Below are positions 51,055-61,199 of a stretch of 64,000 bases of DNA, one piece after another. The notes beneath the pieces were generated by a model. That model saw only the letters and a list, made by a program, of their open reading frames with translations, was not told the DNA's origin and did no database searches. The position numbers were made by a program, and so were the translations under genes. The stretch is from positions 2,418,001 to 2,482,000 of the forward strand of contig NZ_CP141179.1 of NCBI RefSeq assembly GCF_035599575.1, written 5' to 3'. Position 1 is the first letter of the stretch; each line of letters begins with the position of its first letter. The stretch comes from Roseovarius sp. Pro17. GTDB taxonomy: Bacteria > Pseudomonadota > Alphaproteobacteria > Rhodobacterales > Rhodobacteraceae.

Positions 51055-51687
51055 TCAGTTCGCGCGCGAGGCGATACGCGCCGACAGACGCAGCGCGTGC
51101 GAGACGTCCTGTGCCACCGGCGACAGCACCGGATCATATGCGGCCCGGATCACGTCGCTAATTTCGGGGCGCAGCATGGCCGCCTCATGCCCCGGCACGC
51201 GCGCCAAAGGCGAGCCGTCCTGAAATGCCGTGTCTGACCATAACAGGATCGTCTGCACAGCTTGGCTCAGCGCCAGCGTCGCGGCAGGCACGGCGCTTAG
51301 ATGTTCGTCCATCCGCAGGAAAACGAAGGCAGCCTTGATCGCGCCACCCTCATCAAAGCGGAAAGTCCGGTATTGATTGGCATCTGCCGCCTCAAGACGC
51401 GCAACCAGCGGCTCGATATCGGGAATCATTCGGTCCAGATCGGGCAGTTCCAGCAGTTCAACCCAATCGCTAAAAAAGAAAACCATCATGTTCGCGCCCA
51501 GCTCGGGGTCCGTCTCGGCCATGTCGTGGCCTGCCAGCTGGCTCACCGCCTCGATCGCGCCCTTGACCACGGCCAGTGTTGCGTCGTCGACGCCAAACAC
51601 AACGGGCGCAATCGGCCTGCCCCACCGCGCGCACAGATAGCTGCCATCCGAACGGGTAAAATATGCCTCGATCTGATCCGGTCCCAT
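51055..51687 (-). CDS. Hypothetical protein, 210 residues
   Basis: The ATG at 51687 is chosen because AGGAGG lies five bases upstream; two in-frame ATGs upstream have no such site. The protein starts MGPDQIEAYFTRSDGSYLCARWG and continues with an acidic alpha-beta pattern (LPDLDRMIPDIEPLVARLEA). No domain was recognised, but the length and style match conserved hypothetical proteins of Rhodobacteraceae. It lies alone between the RuvB gene end and the Rid gene on the same strand. Confidence 0.65.
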   Translation of the reverse strand: MGPDQIEAYFTRSDGSYLCARWGRPIAPVVFGVDDATLAVVKGAIEAVSQLAGHDMAETDPELGANMMVFFFSDWVELLELPDLDRMIPDIEPLVARLEAADANQYRTFRFDEGGAIKAAFVFLRMDEHLSAVPAATLALSQAVQTILLWSDTAFQDGSPLARVPGHEAAMLRPEISDVIRAAYDPVLSPVAQDVSHALRLSARIASRAN

Positions 51688-51885
51688 CGCGACCTCCTGC
51701 ATGATATCGCGGCGCCTCTCTAGCGCAGACCTGCGCGCCACGAAATGCCGAACTTTGCCACATTGGACAAGTCAGCGCGCCGTACAGGTGGATGACTGAT
51801 TATTCTCGCCAAGAAAAAGCCAAGCCTAAGCACTTTCATTGTTCCGCAAATACTCAAATTCCAACGCTAACATCACACGCCGAGC

Positions 51886-52911
51886 CTAGAAAAGTTCGCT
51901 CTGCCCAGCAGCTTTTGGCGGTGCGAGGCCCAAGTGGCTCCACGCACGCTGAGCCAGCATGCGCCCGCGTGGCGTGCGCTGGATCAGACCCTGCTGCAGC
52001 AAAAATGGCTCGATCACCTCCTCCAGCGCGTCGCGCGATTCAGACAGCGCAGCACTCAGTGTCTCGATACCGACAGGGCCGCCCTGATAGGCCTCGGCGA
52101 TCAGCGTAAGATAGCGCCGATCCGCGCCATCCAGCCCCAGATGATCGACGCCCAGCCGCGTCAGCGCACTGTCCGCCAGAGCGCGAGTGATGGTTCCGTC
52201 GCCGTCGATCAGCGCAAAATCCACGACCCGGCGCAGCAACCGCCCAGCGATGCGCGGCGTGCCGCGCGCGCGACGGGCGATCTCGCGCGCGCCGTCTGTG
52301 GCGCAGGGTATTTTCAGAAGTGCCGCGTTGCGCACGACGATCTCGTGCAGCTCATCCACTGTGTAGAATTGCAGCCGCGTGGGGATGCCGAAACGGTCGC
52401 GCAATGGTGTCGTCAGCAGGCCCAGCCGCGTCGTCGCGCCAACAAGGGTAAAGGGCTGCAGCTCAATGCGGACCGTGCGCGCGGCGGGGCCTTCTCCGAT
52501 CACCAGATCCAGCTCGAAATCCTCAAGCGCGGGGTAGAGCACCTCTTCGACGGCGGGGTTCAGGCGGTGAATCTCGTCGATGAACAACACATCGCGCGCC
52601 TCAAGGTTGGTAAGGATCGCGGCCAGATCACCTGCCTTGGCCAGCACCGGCCCGGACGTCATGCGAAAGCCGACGCCCAGTTCGCGCGCCATGATCTGCG
52701 CCAGCGTCGTTTTGCCAAGGCCCGGCGGGCCGTGAAACAGCGTGTGATCCATCGCCTCGGCGCGCTGGCGGGCCGAGGCGATAAAGACGCGCAGGTTCGC
52801 GCGCGCCTCGGCCTGACCAATGAACGCATCCAGATGCTGCGGGCGCAGGCTACGGCCCTCGTCCTCGGCCAGCTTTTCTGGGCGCAGAGCGGGATCTGAA
52901 TCTGTCATCAT
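51886..52911 (-). CDS. ruvB: Holliday junction DNA helicase RuvB
   Basis: A 341-residue AAA+ ATPase that drives branch migration of Holliday junctions. Walker A is [15 protein letters not shown] near residues 61-75, Walker B is [12 protein letters not shown], and the arginine-finger region is [18 protein letters not shown]. The C-terminal winged helix includes [20 protein letters not shown]. It begins 6 bases after the RuvA stop. A MM start makes 52911 or 52908 equally possible. It is the last gene of a ruvC-ruvA-ruvB operon. Confidence 0.98.
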   Translation of the reverse strand: MMTDSDPALRPEKLAEDEGRSLRPQHLDAFIGQAEARANLRVFIASARQRAEAMDHTLFHGPPGLGKTTLAQIMARELGVGFRMTSGPVLAKAGDLAAILTNLEARDVLFIDEIHRLNPAVEEVLYPALEDFELDLVIGEGPAARTVRIELQPFTLVGATTRLGLLTTPLRDRFGIPTRLQFYTVDELHEIVVRNAALLKIPCATDGAREIARRARGTPRIAGRLLRRVVDFALIDGDGTITRALADSALTRLGVDHLGLDGADRRYLTLIAEAYQGGPVGIETLSAALSESRDALEEVIEPFLLQQGLIQRTPRGRMLAQRAWSHLGLAPPKAAGQSELF

Positions 52912-52917
52912 TGCACC

Positions 52918-53580
52918 CTACCCCTTTGGCGCCAGCAGTTTCAGCGCCGCGCGGATCAGCGTGGTGACATCCGCCTCGGGCGCATCTCCTGCCGCCTGCG
53001 CGACCGCGCCCGCGGCCTCTCCCGGCGCATATCCCAGGTTGCTGAGGGCCGACAGCGCCTCGGCTTGCGGGCCAGGGCCTGTGGGGATGGGGCGGGGCGC
53101 GGGGGGCGCGTCGCCCTCGATCACCCCGGCATCCGCGGCGGGCGCGGCAACGGCTGGGCCGGCACCCATGGCCATGATTTCGGGTGCCTTGTCCTTTAGC
53201 TCGTTCACGACACGCTGCGCGGTTTTCGGGCCGATGCCCTTGGCCGCCTTGACCGAATTCCAGTCGCCCAGCGCGATGGCGCGGCCAATGCCGTCAGGCC
53301 CAAGCGTGCCGAGGATCGCAAGGCTGGCCTTGGCGCCGACGCCCTGCACGCTCATCAGCAAGCGGTGCCATTCCTTTTCGACCAGCGTGGTAAAGCCGAA
53401 GAGTTGCAAGATATCCTCGCGCACCAACAGATCGGTGTAGAGCGCGGCATGTTCGCCCGCGCGCGGCAACGCCTGCATTGTGCGGTCCGAGCAGAACACC
53501 AAATAGCCCACTCCGCGCACGTCGATCAGCACGTGGTCGGCGGCGCGATAGTCGATGCGGCCCGCGATGCGCCCGATCAT
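52918..53580 (-). CDS. ruvA: Holliday junction DNA helicase subunit RuvA
   Basis: A 220-residue DNA-binding subunit that holds the four-way junction and recruits RuvB. The N-terminal OB domain starts [12 protein letters not shown], and two helix-hairpin-helix motifs follow: [17 protein letters not shown] and [18 protein letters not shown] Pro/Ala-rich linker about residues 140-170 is longer than in E. coli. The C-terminal RuvB-contact domain ends with [13 protein letters not shown]. The ATG overlaps the RuvC stop by 4 bases. Confidence 0.98.
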   Translation of the reverse strand: MIGRIAGRIDYRAADHVLIDVRGVGYLVFCSDRTMQALPRAGEHAALYTDLLVREDILQLFGFTTLVEKEWHRLLMSVQGVGAKASLAILGTLGPDGIGRAIALGDWNSVKAAKGIGPKTAQRVVNELKDKAPEIMAMGAGPAVAAPAADAGVIEGDAPPAPRPIPTGPGPQAEALSALSNLGYAPGEAAGAVAQAAGDAPEADVTTLIRAALKLLAPKG

Positions 53581-54086
53581 GCCCGCACCCTTATCTGGCT
53601 GGCCTTGGCGATTCGCGCACGGCTGGCCGCGTGATGCGCATGACAGATAGCGATGGCCAATGCGTCGGCGGCGTCCGGCCCGGTCAGTACCGCGCCGGGC
53701 AACTGCATTTTGACCATATGTGCGATCTGGTCCTTAGTCGCGTGGCCGACGCCCACGACCGTCTTTTTCACGGTGTTGGGCGCGTACTCGCCAACGTCTA
53801 TGCCGTATTGTGCTGGCGCCAGCACGGCAATGCCGCGCGCCTGGCCCAGCTTTAGCGTGCCTGCGCCGTCCTTGTTGACGAAGGTCTGCTCGACGGCCGA
53901 CGTATGCGGCGCATATTGTGTCAGGATCGCGCCCAGTTGCTGAAACAGCGACAAAAGCCGCTCGGGCAGGCCCTCGCCGATTGAGTGCAGCGTGCCGTTC
54001 GCCACGTGGCTCAAGCGGCTGCCGTCGACGTCGATCACGCCCCAGCCGAGGTTTCGCAATCCCGGATCGATGCCAAGAACCCGCAT
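53577..54086 (-). CDS. ruvC: Crossover junction endodeoxyribonuclease RuvC
   Basis: A 169-residue RNase H-fold nuclease that cuts Holliday junctions. [17 protein letters not shown] holds the first catalytic Asp (Asp7), [20 protein letters not shown] holds the catalytic Glu, and the C-terminal [17 protein letters not shown] holds the last acidic pair. It is the first gene of the ruvCAB operon; its stop overlaps the RuvA start. Confidence 0.97.
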   Translation of the reverse strand: MRVLGIDPGLRNLGWGVIDVDGSRLSHVANGTLHSIGEGLPERLLSLFQQLGAILTQYAPHTSAVEQTFVNKDGAGTLKLGQARGIAVLAPAQYGIDVGEYAPNTVKKTVVGVGHATKDQIAHMVKMQLPGAVLTGPDAADALAIAICHAHHAASRARIAKASQIRVRA

Positions 54087-54253
54087 GATGTATCGCCCCT
54101 GCCCTGCCGTGATTTTCCGGCGCCATTCGCCCGCTTTTGCGCGGCCTTTCGCAGAGGCTTAGCACGAAAGGGGAACGCGGTCCAAGCGGAATGAGCAGAC
54201 CCGCGTCAGGCCCACCATGAGGCACTGTGATATTTCTGCACCGCAGCATTGAG

Positions 54254-54282
54254 CACTTGGTGAGATGAGCTGACGGCATAAT
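54254..54282 (+). promoter_or_regulatory. Possible alternative-sigma promoter upstream of DUF1127 gene
   Basis: CTTG at 54256-54259 and CATAAT at 54277-54282 are 17 bases apart, a spacing that suits RpoH-type promoters. It lies in the 372-base gap between ruvC and the DUF1127 gene, which otherwise holds no gene. DUF1127 genes of Rhodobacteraceae are often stress-sigma-controlled. This is a weak, by-eye assignment. Confidence 0.3.
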
Positions 54283-54416
54283 ACGGCATATAGCCTTTAA
54301 TAAAAGGTTTATGGAGGCATTCCCGACCTATGCGCCGGGCGCATAATGACTATGCCAAAACCGCCATTGCCAGAACGATCCGGGGCATCTATCTGCAGTG
54401 CAGCAACAGCTACCAA

Positions 54417-54430
54417 CTTGTCATGACAAG
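54417..54430. promoter_or_regulatory. Perfect 14-bp palindrome upstream of DUF1127 gene
   Basis: CTTGTCATGACAAG is its own reverse complement. It ends 28 bases before the DUF1127 ATG. It could be an operator or a leader hairpin that affects translation. Confidence 0.55.
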
Positions 54431-54458
54431 GCGTCATGAAATCAAAAGGATGATTAAA

Positions 54459-54656
54459 ATGGCCGCTATCGAAACCAACCGCTCCGCCCAGTTCCGCACT
54501 GCACCTGTCGGTCTCAGCCTGACCCGCTTTGTCGCCGCCTTCACCGCTTGGAACGACGCCCGCGCCACACGCAAGGCCCTGTCGGTCCTCTCGGATCGCG
54601 AACTGGAAGACATTGGCCTGAGCCGCGCCGATATCGCCTCATTCAGCGTCCGCTAA
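54459..54656 (+). CDS. DUF1127 domain small protein
   Basis: A 65-residue protein. AGGA lies eight bases before the ATG at 54459. The C-terminal DUF1127 motif is LSVLSDRELEDIGLSRADIA, with an Arg-rich helix (WNDARATRKAL) before it. In related bacteria such proteins bind RNA and affect phosphate, oxidative-stress or carbon metabolism, often beside small RNAs. A strong terminator follows directly (54696-54735), so it is a short monocistronic transcript. Confidence 0.85.
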   Translation: MAAIETNRSAQFRTAPVGLSLTRFVAAFTAWNDARATRKALSVLSDRELEDIGLSRADIASFSVR

Positions 54657-54695
54657 TGGGTGCCCGGCGACACGCCGTACAGATCGATGAGTTTT

Positions 54696-54735
54696 AAAAC
54701 GCGCGCCACCCAAATTCGGGGCGCGCGTTTTTCTT
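54696..54735 (+). terminator. Rho-independent terminator of DUF1127 gene
   Basis: AAACGCGCGCC at 54697-54707 pairs with GGCGCGCGTTT at 54720-54730, followed by more T. It is 40 bases after the DUF1127 stop. Confidence 0.9.
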
Positions 54736-55243
54736 TGACCGCATGACCCACCAGCCACACCGATCCCCGTGCTCGCCTTTTGACCCGAAGCCCGCATACG
54801 CGCCCGGTGTCAAACCGCGACCACAGTTAAATCTCGGGCGAAATTGCCTATTCTGTTACCAGAGCGAGATAAAATGGCGGCCAATCATGACAACTTTCAC
54901 AATCGTGCGTCGGGGCAGCGCCCTCTCGATATGAGTGAAATCGGATCCAGTCAGACGATATAGATCAACGACGGCCGAGTCGTTCGCCATTAATGTGCCG
55001 CGGATCATACGATAACGTTCGTGGCCACGAACGGACAGGGCGAAATCCCAATCGAGGGTCTTGCAAAGGGCGAGGCACAATACCGGCATCGGAAAGGCCC
55101 CGCACCGACCAGCAGCACGGGGCCATTTTAATAAGGAGGGTAAAAAGGTCACTCGTTAATAATTTGGTAACAAATTCGGCCTAACAATGTCCTTGGGTGG
55201 CCTTGGTTACGGTCCCGAAACGCGGGATCGCAAGTCTCGGAGG
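54736..55243. other. 508-base gap without a supported gene; second terminator-like hairpin inside
   Basis: No ORF here shows a recognised motif; the 98-codon minus-strand frame at 54856-55152 lacks a ribosome site and domain pattern. GGCCCCG at 55096-55102 pairs with CGGGGCC at 55118-55124 and is followed by ATTTTAAT on the plus strand and by CCTTTCC on the minus strand. It could end a small RNA from the left or the hypothetical gene from the right. Confidence 0.4.
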
Positions 55244-55603
55244 CTACTTAAATAGAGGGACCACTTGTTGCACTATGATGCGCGTGACCGGATCAATCTG
55301 CATGGCAAAGGCGCCTATCCGCTCGGGGGCGGTACCAGAGGCCAGTGCATTGACGCGTTCCTGATAGGAAATATCGCCGATCTGCATCAACACCAGCACC
55401 TTGAAACCGACAAAGGCGGCGATCAGAATAATCAGACTACGCAGCGGCACCCCGCGGCGGCGACGTTTGGGACGGAACACGATCAGGCCGTCACGACCGA
55501 CCTTGGCCTCATACCCGTGCGCCAAACGGCTGTGAGAGCGACGCACCTTTGTGATGCGAGCCTCAAACCCCTTGGGCGAATTGATACGTGTCATCGTGGA
55601 CAT
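55244..55603 (-). CDS. Hypothetical membrane-anchored protein, 119 residues
   Basis: Starts MSTMTRINSPKGFEARITKV; GGAAAG lies six bases before the ATG at 55603. A basic segment (RPKRRRRGVPLRS) precedes one membrane helix (LIILIAAFVGFKVLVLMQIG) near residues 56-75, so the N-terminus is probably cytoplasmic and the C-terminal about 45 residues periplasmic. No domain was recognised, but this layout matches a conserved Rhodobacterales hypothetical family. It is alone on its strand. Confidence 0.7.
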   Translation of the reverse strand: MSTMTRINSPKGFEARITKVRRSHSRLAHGYEAKVGRDGLIVFRPKRRRRGVPLRSLIILIAAFVGFKVLVLMQIGDISYQERVNALASGTAPERIGAFAMQIDPVTRIIVQQVVPLFK

Positions 55604-55711
55604 CAGCAACTTTCCGTCTTCCGGCCCCCGCCAGATCGCATGGAAAAACTAGGTTCAAAATGTGGCAATTCCGAGGCACTGACCCCATCACAACAGCTTT
55701 AAGGCGTATTT

Positions 55712-56584
55712 TCAGCCAATTTTCCGCATTGTGAGCGTCGTCCAGTCACCAATCATTTCGGCTTTGATCAAATTGTTTCCAGCCTGAGTGTAAGCGTCGA
55801 TCACCTCGTCCGCCTGCTCGTTCAGGATGCCCGACAGAATCGCATGGCCACCGCCCGCGAGGCTGGCGGTCATGCCCGGAGCCAGATCAATCAGCGGCCC
55901 CTTAAGGATATTAGCAAAGACCAGATCGAAGGGCGCTGCCGCCGCAAGGTCCGGATGATCGAGTCCGGTCGCCTCGATGCAACGCACGCGACCTTCCAAA
56001 TCGTTGGCCGCGACGTTGACGCGCGCAACATCTACGGCGACGCAATCGATATCGCTGGCCAACATCACACCCGGCCAAATCCGCGCGGCAGCCATTGCCA
56101 ACACCGCAGTGCCGCAGCCAATATCAACAACCGAGCGATGTGGCGCGCCCGCACTGGCCAGCCGGTCCAGCGCGCGCAGGCAGCCCTGCGTCGTGCCATG
56201 GTGCCCGGTGCCAAATGCCATGGCCGCCTCAATCAGCAGTGGCTCGCAATTTTGCGGCACCTTGTCCGCATCATGGCTACCATAGACGAAAAACCGCCCC
56301 GCCTCGACCGGCGTCAGCTCGCGCTTTACATGCGCAACCCAGTCAGTTTCGGGCACTTCGGATACGGTAAACGGCCGCGCGCCATGCACCTTCGCCAGCA
56401 GTTCGAGCCCGGCGATGTCAGGCGCGGCCTCGAAATAGCCGCCGACCTCCCATGTGCCGCTGCCGTCCTCGACCTCGAACGTGCCGATGCCGATGGGCTC
56501 AGGCATCAGATCCTCCAGCGCGTCGGCCAGCGCCTCGGCGCCGGTCTGGCCTTGCAGGGTGGTAAGCGCTGTAAATGTGGGCAT
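55712..56584 (-). CDS. prmA: Ribosomal protein L11 methyltransferase PrmA
   Basis: A 290-residue SAM-dependent methyltransferase. The SAM-binding motif I is SVVDIGCGTAVLAMAAARIW near residues 141-160, motif II is MLASDIDCVAVDVARVN, and the catalytic-fold FDLVFANILKGPLIDLAPGM is the PrmA-specific NIL block. The N-terminal about 60 residues form the L11-targeting domain. It trimethylates amino groups of ribosomal protein L11. It stands between a hypothetical gene and an MFS transporter gene, 23 bases from the latter. Confidence 0.95.
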   Translation of the reverse strand: MPTFTALTTLQGQTGAEALADALEDLMPEPIGIGTFEVEDGSGTWEVGGYFEAAPDIAGLELLAKVHGARPFTVSEVPETDWVAHVKRELTPVEAGRFFVYGSHDADKVPQNCEPLLIEAAMAFGTGHHGTTQGCLRALDRLASAGAPHRSVVDIGCGTAVLAMAAARIWPGVMLASDIDCVAVDVARVNVAANDLEGRVRCIEATGLDHPDLAAAAPFDLVFANILKGPLIDLAPGMTASLAGGGHAILSGILNEQADEVIDAYTQAGNNLIKAEMIGDWTTLTMRKIG

Positions 56585-56607
56585 GGAGTGGCCTCGCGGC
56601 TGGCGTG

Positions 56608-57840
56608 CTATTCGGCCGGAGCAGGCACGAGGCGCGACAGGATGGTTTCATTGCCCGGCGCCGGATGACGCGGGATCAGCAGCGCCAATAGCAGCGATAT
56701 GCCCGCCATGCCAGCGGCCAGCAGGAACACCCCACCCGGCGACACCAGCCAGAGGTAGCCCAACAGCGCGGGCAGGAACACGGCGGCAATATGGTTGATC
56801 GTGAATGCAACGGCGGCAGTGGGCGCGATGTCGCCGGGATCGGCGATCTTTTGAAAGTAGGTTTTCAGCGCCAACGCCAGTGCAAACAGCATGTGGTCGA
56901 TCACGTAGAGCGTCGCGGCCAGCAGGACGCCCCAGCCGAACATATAGATGCCGCCATAGGCGAGGAAAACGATCATCAGGCCGATGTATTCGAATATCAG
57001 CGTGCGCCGTTCGCCATATCGTGCGACGGCGCCGCCCATCAGAGGCGCAAATATCATATTGGCCATGAGGTTGATCATAAAGAGGGCTGTGACCTCGTGC
57101 ACCGCGAAGCCGAATTTTTCGACCATCATGAAACCTGCAAAGACGACAAAGATCTGCCGCCGCGCGCCAGCCATGAATTGGAGCGCGTAATAGAGCCAGT
57201 AACGGCGACGCAGGATCATCTGTTTCAACTGCGGATTGGGTGCCTCGAACTGCGGATAGGCGACGAGGGCGAACAAGGCGATCGCTGCCGTGGTCCCGCC
57301 CGAAATCATGTAAACAATGTTGTAGGTAAGGTTCAGCGGTTCCCACAGCATGACGATAAATCCGTAGCAAACCAACGTTGCAGCCGACCCCGTTGCCATC
57401 AGCCAGCCCAGCGTCTGCGGCGCACGGGCGCGGTCAATCCATTGCAGTTGCAGCGATTGATTGACCGTCTCGTAATAGTGAAACCCGATGGAACTGAGCA
57501 TGGTAATCGTCAGGATGCCGCCCATCGTCGGAAACTGCGCCGTGATCGCGGTGGCGACGCCCAACAGCATCAGCGATACGAGGCCCAGCACCTGTTCGCG
57601 CACAAAGATGATGATTGCGATGACACCAATGGCGAAAAAGCCGGGAATTTCGCGCACCGTGTGCAGCCAACCAATGTCGTGCCCGTCAAAATGCGCCACT
57701 TCGATGACAAAGTTGTTCAGCAGCGCCGACCAAGTGGCAAACGCGATGGGCATCGCCGCCGCCATCAGGAACAACAGCGTGCGCGGTCGGCGCCAGAGAG
57801 GCATCTGGCGGGCTTCGCCTATGGGAACAGTGCGCGTCAT
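56608..57840 (-). CDS. MFS transporter
   Basis: A 410-residue protein with about 12 hydrophobic segments, including the central loop with LILRRRYWLYYALQFMAG-like residues about 205-225. The RYGERRTLIFEYIGLMIVF segment near residue 270 is a recognisable MFS A-like motif. Start MTRTVPIGEARQMPLWRRPR suits a cytoplasmic N-terminus. The family and substrate are not resolved. It is co-oriented with PrmA but no functional link is suggested. Confidence 0.82.
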   Translation of the reverse strand: MTRTVPIGEARQMPLWRRPRTLLFLMAAAMPIAFATWSALLNNFVIEVAHFDGHDIGWLHTVREIPGFFAIGVIAIIIFVREQVLGLVSLMLLGVATAITAQFPTMGGILTITMLSSIGFHYYETVNQSLQLQWIDRARAPQTLGWLMATGSAATLVCYGFIVMLWEPLNLTYNIVYMISGGTTAAIALFALVAYPQFEAPNPQLKQMILRRRYWLYYALQFMAGARRQIFVVFAGFMMVEKFGFAVHEVTALFMINLMANMIFAPLMGGAVARYGERRTLIFEYIGLMIVFLAYGGIYMFGWGVLLAATLYVIDHMLFALALALKTYFQKIADPGDIAPTAAVAFTINHIAAVFLPALLGYLWLVSPGGVFLLAAGMAGISLLLALLIPRHPAPGNETILSRLVPAPAE

Positions 57841-57907
57841 GGATTTGCTTTACGCCCGAGGATGACGTTTGGCGAGAGGCTTTGCGTGGACTTCCAAGAC
57901 CCAGACC

Positions 57908-58810
57908 TTAAGCGTCGCTACCCTCTGCCACCTTTCGGCTACGCCACAGGATGAAAATGCCGGACGCCACAATCAGGCCAGACCCTAGCATCATCGGTGC
58001 CGTTAGCCTCTCCCCGAACAGGGCGATCCCCAAGGCGATACCAAATATCAGGCGTGTGTATCTGAACGGCGTCACGGCGGACACTTCACCGGTGCGCATA
58101 GCCCTCATCAGGCACGCATAAGCCACCGTCCCGGCAAAGATCGCACCCATTAAGAGTGCAGCATCGCGCAGGCTGGGCCAGACCGCTACCTCGGGCTGCC
58201 ACGCGGCATATAGCGCGCCGGCAAGGGCCATCGACAGAAACCCATAGAGCCCCAACATCAAAGTGCTGATCGCCGCAGGTGCCGCCCGGCTGGCCAGATC
58301 GCGTCCAGCAAAGCCGATCATACCCAGCAGTGCAAGAATGGACAGCGGCGAGAAGCTGTCTGCGCCGGGCCGGATGATTATCACGACCCCGGCCATTCCG
58401 ACGAAAATCGCCGTCCAACGCCGCCAGCCCACCCGCTCGCCAAAGACCAGCGCCGCGCCCGCCACGACAACCAGCGGCGTCGCCTGCAAGATCACGGTCG
58501 CGGACGAAAGCGGCGTGAGCGCCAAAGCGAGCACGTAGAACAACCGGCCCGACACCTCAAAGACGACGCGAATGCGCATGGGCCGCGACACGACCTCGGG
58601 TATGAATAGCGGCAAGCCTTCGCGCAGCAGCAGGCACGCAAAAACAAGCGCGCCGCCCAGCCCAAAGATCATCAGGATCTGCCAGACTGGCATCGTTTGC
58701 GACGCGGCCTTGATAAAGCTGTCCTCGACAGCAAACAGCGCCATCGCCGACACCATCCAGACTGCGCCAAGCGCGTTCGCGCGCCCGTCTGGTAGAATAT
58801 TGGGGGTCAT
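57908..58810 (-). CDS. DMT superfamily (EamA) transporter
   Basis: A 300-residue protein with ten hydrophobic segments in two EamA halves. The start ATG at 58810 is used because GGAAACC precedes it and the N-terminal RRSRWAPIHGN extension is not family-like. The first half has ALFAVEDSFIKAA and the second half LLMGAIFAGTVAYACLM, ending in a basic tail. EamA proteins export amino acids, nucleosides or related metabolites. It lies alone between the MFS and PriA genes. Confidence 0.83.
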   Translation of the reverse strand: MTPNILPDGRANALGAVWMVSAMALFAVEDSFIKAASQTMPVWQILMIFGLGGALVFACLLLREGLPLFIPEVVSRPMRIRVVFEVSGRLFYVLALALTPLSSATVILQATPLVVVAGAALVFGERVGWRRWTAIFVGMAGVVIIIRPGADSFSPLSILALLGMIGFAGRDLASRAAPAAISTLMLGLYGFLSMALAGALYAAWQPEVAVWPSLRDAALLMGAIFAGTVAYACLMRAMRTGEVSAVTPFRYTRLIFGIALGIALFGERLTAPMMLGSGLIVASGIFILWRSRKVAEGSDA

Positions 58811-58909
58811 GCGGTTTCCATGAATAGGCGCCCAGCGGCTGCGGCGCACGAAGGCGCGCTATTGCTGGGTTGCATGGCGCAACCAGCGCAGTGCGTCAAT
58901 GTTACCCGC

Positions 58910-61108
58910 TCAGTAAAAACTCTGCGGGTCGATATCAACGCTGAGCCGCAGCGAATTGGGCGCGCGGACACTTGCGATCCACTGCGCCAGCGCCGGCTGC
59001 AATGCCGCGCCTTTGGGTGCCTTGACCAGCAGGCGCACCCGGTGGCGCCCGCGCACGCGCGCGATGGGTGCAGGCGCCGGGCCGTAGACCTGCGCGCCGA
59101 TGTTGCGTAGGGGCGCGTCGGTTCTTGCCAGATGTGTGCCGACATCGAACGCCTGCTGCATGTCGGGTGAGCTGAGAATGATACCCGCCATGCGCCCAAA
59201 TGGCGGCACGCCCGCCTGCCTGCGCTCTTCGGCCTCGGCGCGCCAAAACCCCTCCTCGTCCCCCGACAGGATCGCGCGGATGACGGGATGCTCAGGCTGG
59301 AAGGTTTGCAGCATTGCTGTGCCAGGCTTGTCAGCGCGCCCTGCGCGTCCGGCCACCTGCCGCATCAACTGGAACGTCCGCTCGGCTGCGCGCATGTCGG
59401 ACCCTTGCAGGCCCAGATCGGCGTCGATCACGCCGACGAGTGTAAGCAACGGAAAGTTATGTCCCTTCGCCACCAGCTGCGTGCCGATGATGATGTCTGC
59501 CTCGCCTTCTGCGATGGCGCGTATCTGCTCTTTCAGCGCGCGGGAACTGGCGAACATGTCAGAACTCAGCGTGGCGACGCGCGCATCGGGAAACAGCAGC
59601 GCCGCCTCCTCGCCCAGACGTTCCACACCGGGGCCGACGGGGGCCATCTTGCCCTCAACTTCGCAGGAGGGGCATTTTTCTGGCATCGGCTTTGTCTCGC
59701 CGCATTGATGGCACATCAGGCGCTTTTGAAAGCGATGCTCGACCATGCGCGCGTCACAGTGATCGCAGCCGATCTGATGCCCGCAGGCCCGGCAAATAGT
59801 AACGGGGGCGTAGCCGCGACGGTTGATGAACAGCAGCGATTGCTCGCCCTTTTCGATCCGCTGGGTAACGGCGGATTGCAGTGTTGGTGAAACCCAGCGA
59901 TTGCCGGGCAGATCTTCGCTGCGCATATCAACAGTGCGGACCTCTGGCATGACGGCAACGCCGAACCGCGCCTTGAGGTCGAGGCGGGTGTATTTGCCAG
60001 CCTCGGCATTCACCCACGTCTCAAGGCTGGGCGTGGCCGAGGCCAACACCACCTGCGCGCCGCAAATCGACGCGCGCAAAACGGCCATATCGCGGGCATT
60101 ATACAGAACGCCGTCTTCTTGCTTGTAGGAGGTGTCATGCTCCTCATCGACCACGATCAGGCCCAGATCGCGGAATGGCAGAAAGAGCGCCGAGCGCGCA
60201 CCGACGACCAATTGTGCGCTGCCCTGCCCCACCATTTTCCAGCAGCGGCGGCGTTCGGTCATGGTCACGCCCGAATGCCACTCGGCGGGCTTGGCGCCGA
60301 ACCGCGCCTGAACACGGGTTAGGAATTCGGCGGTCAGTGCGATTTCGGGCAGCAGGACCAGCGCCTGACGGCCCATCCTCAGGGTGCTTGCCACTGCCTC
60401 CAGATAGACCTCGGTCTTGCCCGATCCGGTGACGCCACGCAGCAGGGTCGTGCCGTAGGTGCCGCTGCGGATCGCGGTATCTAGGCTGGTGACGCAACTG
60501 GCCTGATCCTCGGTCAATTCCTTGGACGCGAGCGCTGGATCAAGGCGACGATAGGGTGTGTCGCGAGGCGTGTCGACCTCGTCCACAGCGCCCTGTTTCA
60601 CCAGCCCCTTGATGACCGACGACGTCACGCCCGCCTCGTCAGACAGCTCCTTAAGCGTGTAGGCCTGATCGCCCTGCGCCTCCAGCACCTCCAGCACGCG
60701 CTGGCGCGTATCGGTCACGCGCGTCGGCTCGCTATAGCCCAGCCGATACACTTTTAGCATCGAGGGCGGATCGCCCAATCCCGGCGCCCGAGTGGCGAGG
60801 CGCAGCATCGCGTTCATCGGGGTCAGCGTGTAGTCGGCAGCCTTTTGCAGGAAACTGCGCATTTCATCCTGCATCGGGGCCACGTCCAGCACGCGGATAA
60901 TGCTGCGCACCTTTGCCAGATCATACCCACCCTCGCCCGGCCCCCAGACGACGCCCAGCACCTTGCGCGGCCCCAACGGAACCTCGACGAAAGCGCCCGG
61001 AAAACAACCGCCCTCGGGTGCACGGTAATCTAGCACGCGGTCCAGCGGCTGCGCGGTCAGAACGCCGACCAGCGCGCCTTCGTCATAAAATTCGGGGGCA
61101 GCGGTCAC
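58910..61108 (-). CDS. priA: Primosomal replication protein N' (superfamily II helicase) PriA
   Basis: A 732-residue replication-restart helicase. Walker A is [15 protein letters not shown] near residues 223-237, the DEAH motif is [17 protein letters not shown], and the zinc-binding Cys clusters are [13 protein letters not shown] and [17 protein letters not shown]. The N-terminal 3'-OH-binding domain starts [20 protein letters not shown]. Conserved [20 protein letters not shown] motif V follows. It reloads the replisome at stalled forks. It is divergent from the fsa gene at 61200, so the two share a promoter region. Confidence 0.97.
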   Translation of the reverse strand: MTAAPEFYDEGALVGVLTAQPLDRVLDYRAPEGGCFPGAFVEVPLGPRKVLGVVWGPGEGGYDLAKVRSIIRVLDVAPMQDEMRSFLQKAADYTLTPMNAMLRLATRAPGLGDPPSMLKVYRLGYSEPTRVTDTRQRVLEVLEAQGDQAYTLKELSDEAGVTSSVIKGLVKQGAVDEVDTPRDTPYRRLDPALASKELTEDQASCVTSLDTAIRSGTYGTTLLRGVTGSGKTEVYLEAVASTLRMGRQALVLLPEIALTAEFLTRVQARFGAKPAEWHSGVTMTERRRCWKMVGQGSAQLVVGARSALFLPFRDLGLIVVDEEHDTSYKQEDGVLYNARDMAVLRASICGAQVVLASATPSLETWVNAEAGKYTRLDLKARFGVAVMPEVRTVDMRSEDLPGNRWVSPTLQSAVTQRIEKGEQSLLFINRRGYAPVTICRACGHQIGCDHCDARMVEHRFQKRLMCHQCGETKPMPEKCPSCEVEGKMAPVGPGVERLGEEAALLFPDARVATLSSDMFASSRALKEQIRAIAEGEADIIIGTQLVAKGHNFPLLTLVGVIDADLGLQGSDMRAAERTFQLMRQVAGRAGRADKPGTAMLQTFQPEHPVIRAILSGDEEGFWRAEAEERRQAGVPPFGRMAGIILSSPDMQQAFDVGTHLARTDAPLRNIGAQVYGPAPAPIARVRGRHRVRLLVKAPKGAALQPALAQWIASVRAPNSLRLSVDIDPQSFY

Positions 61109-61199
61109 GCGCGCATGGTCCTTTCAGGGTTTCACGGGATGCGCCCATGGGATAAACGTTCCCGCAGCAAACTCCAATCCACCAAGAAGGGCTGCCGCC

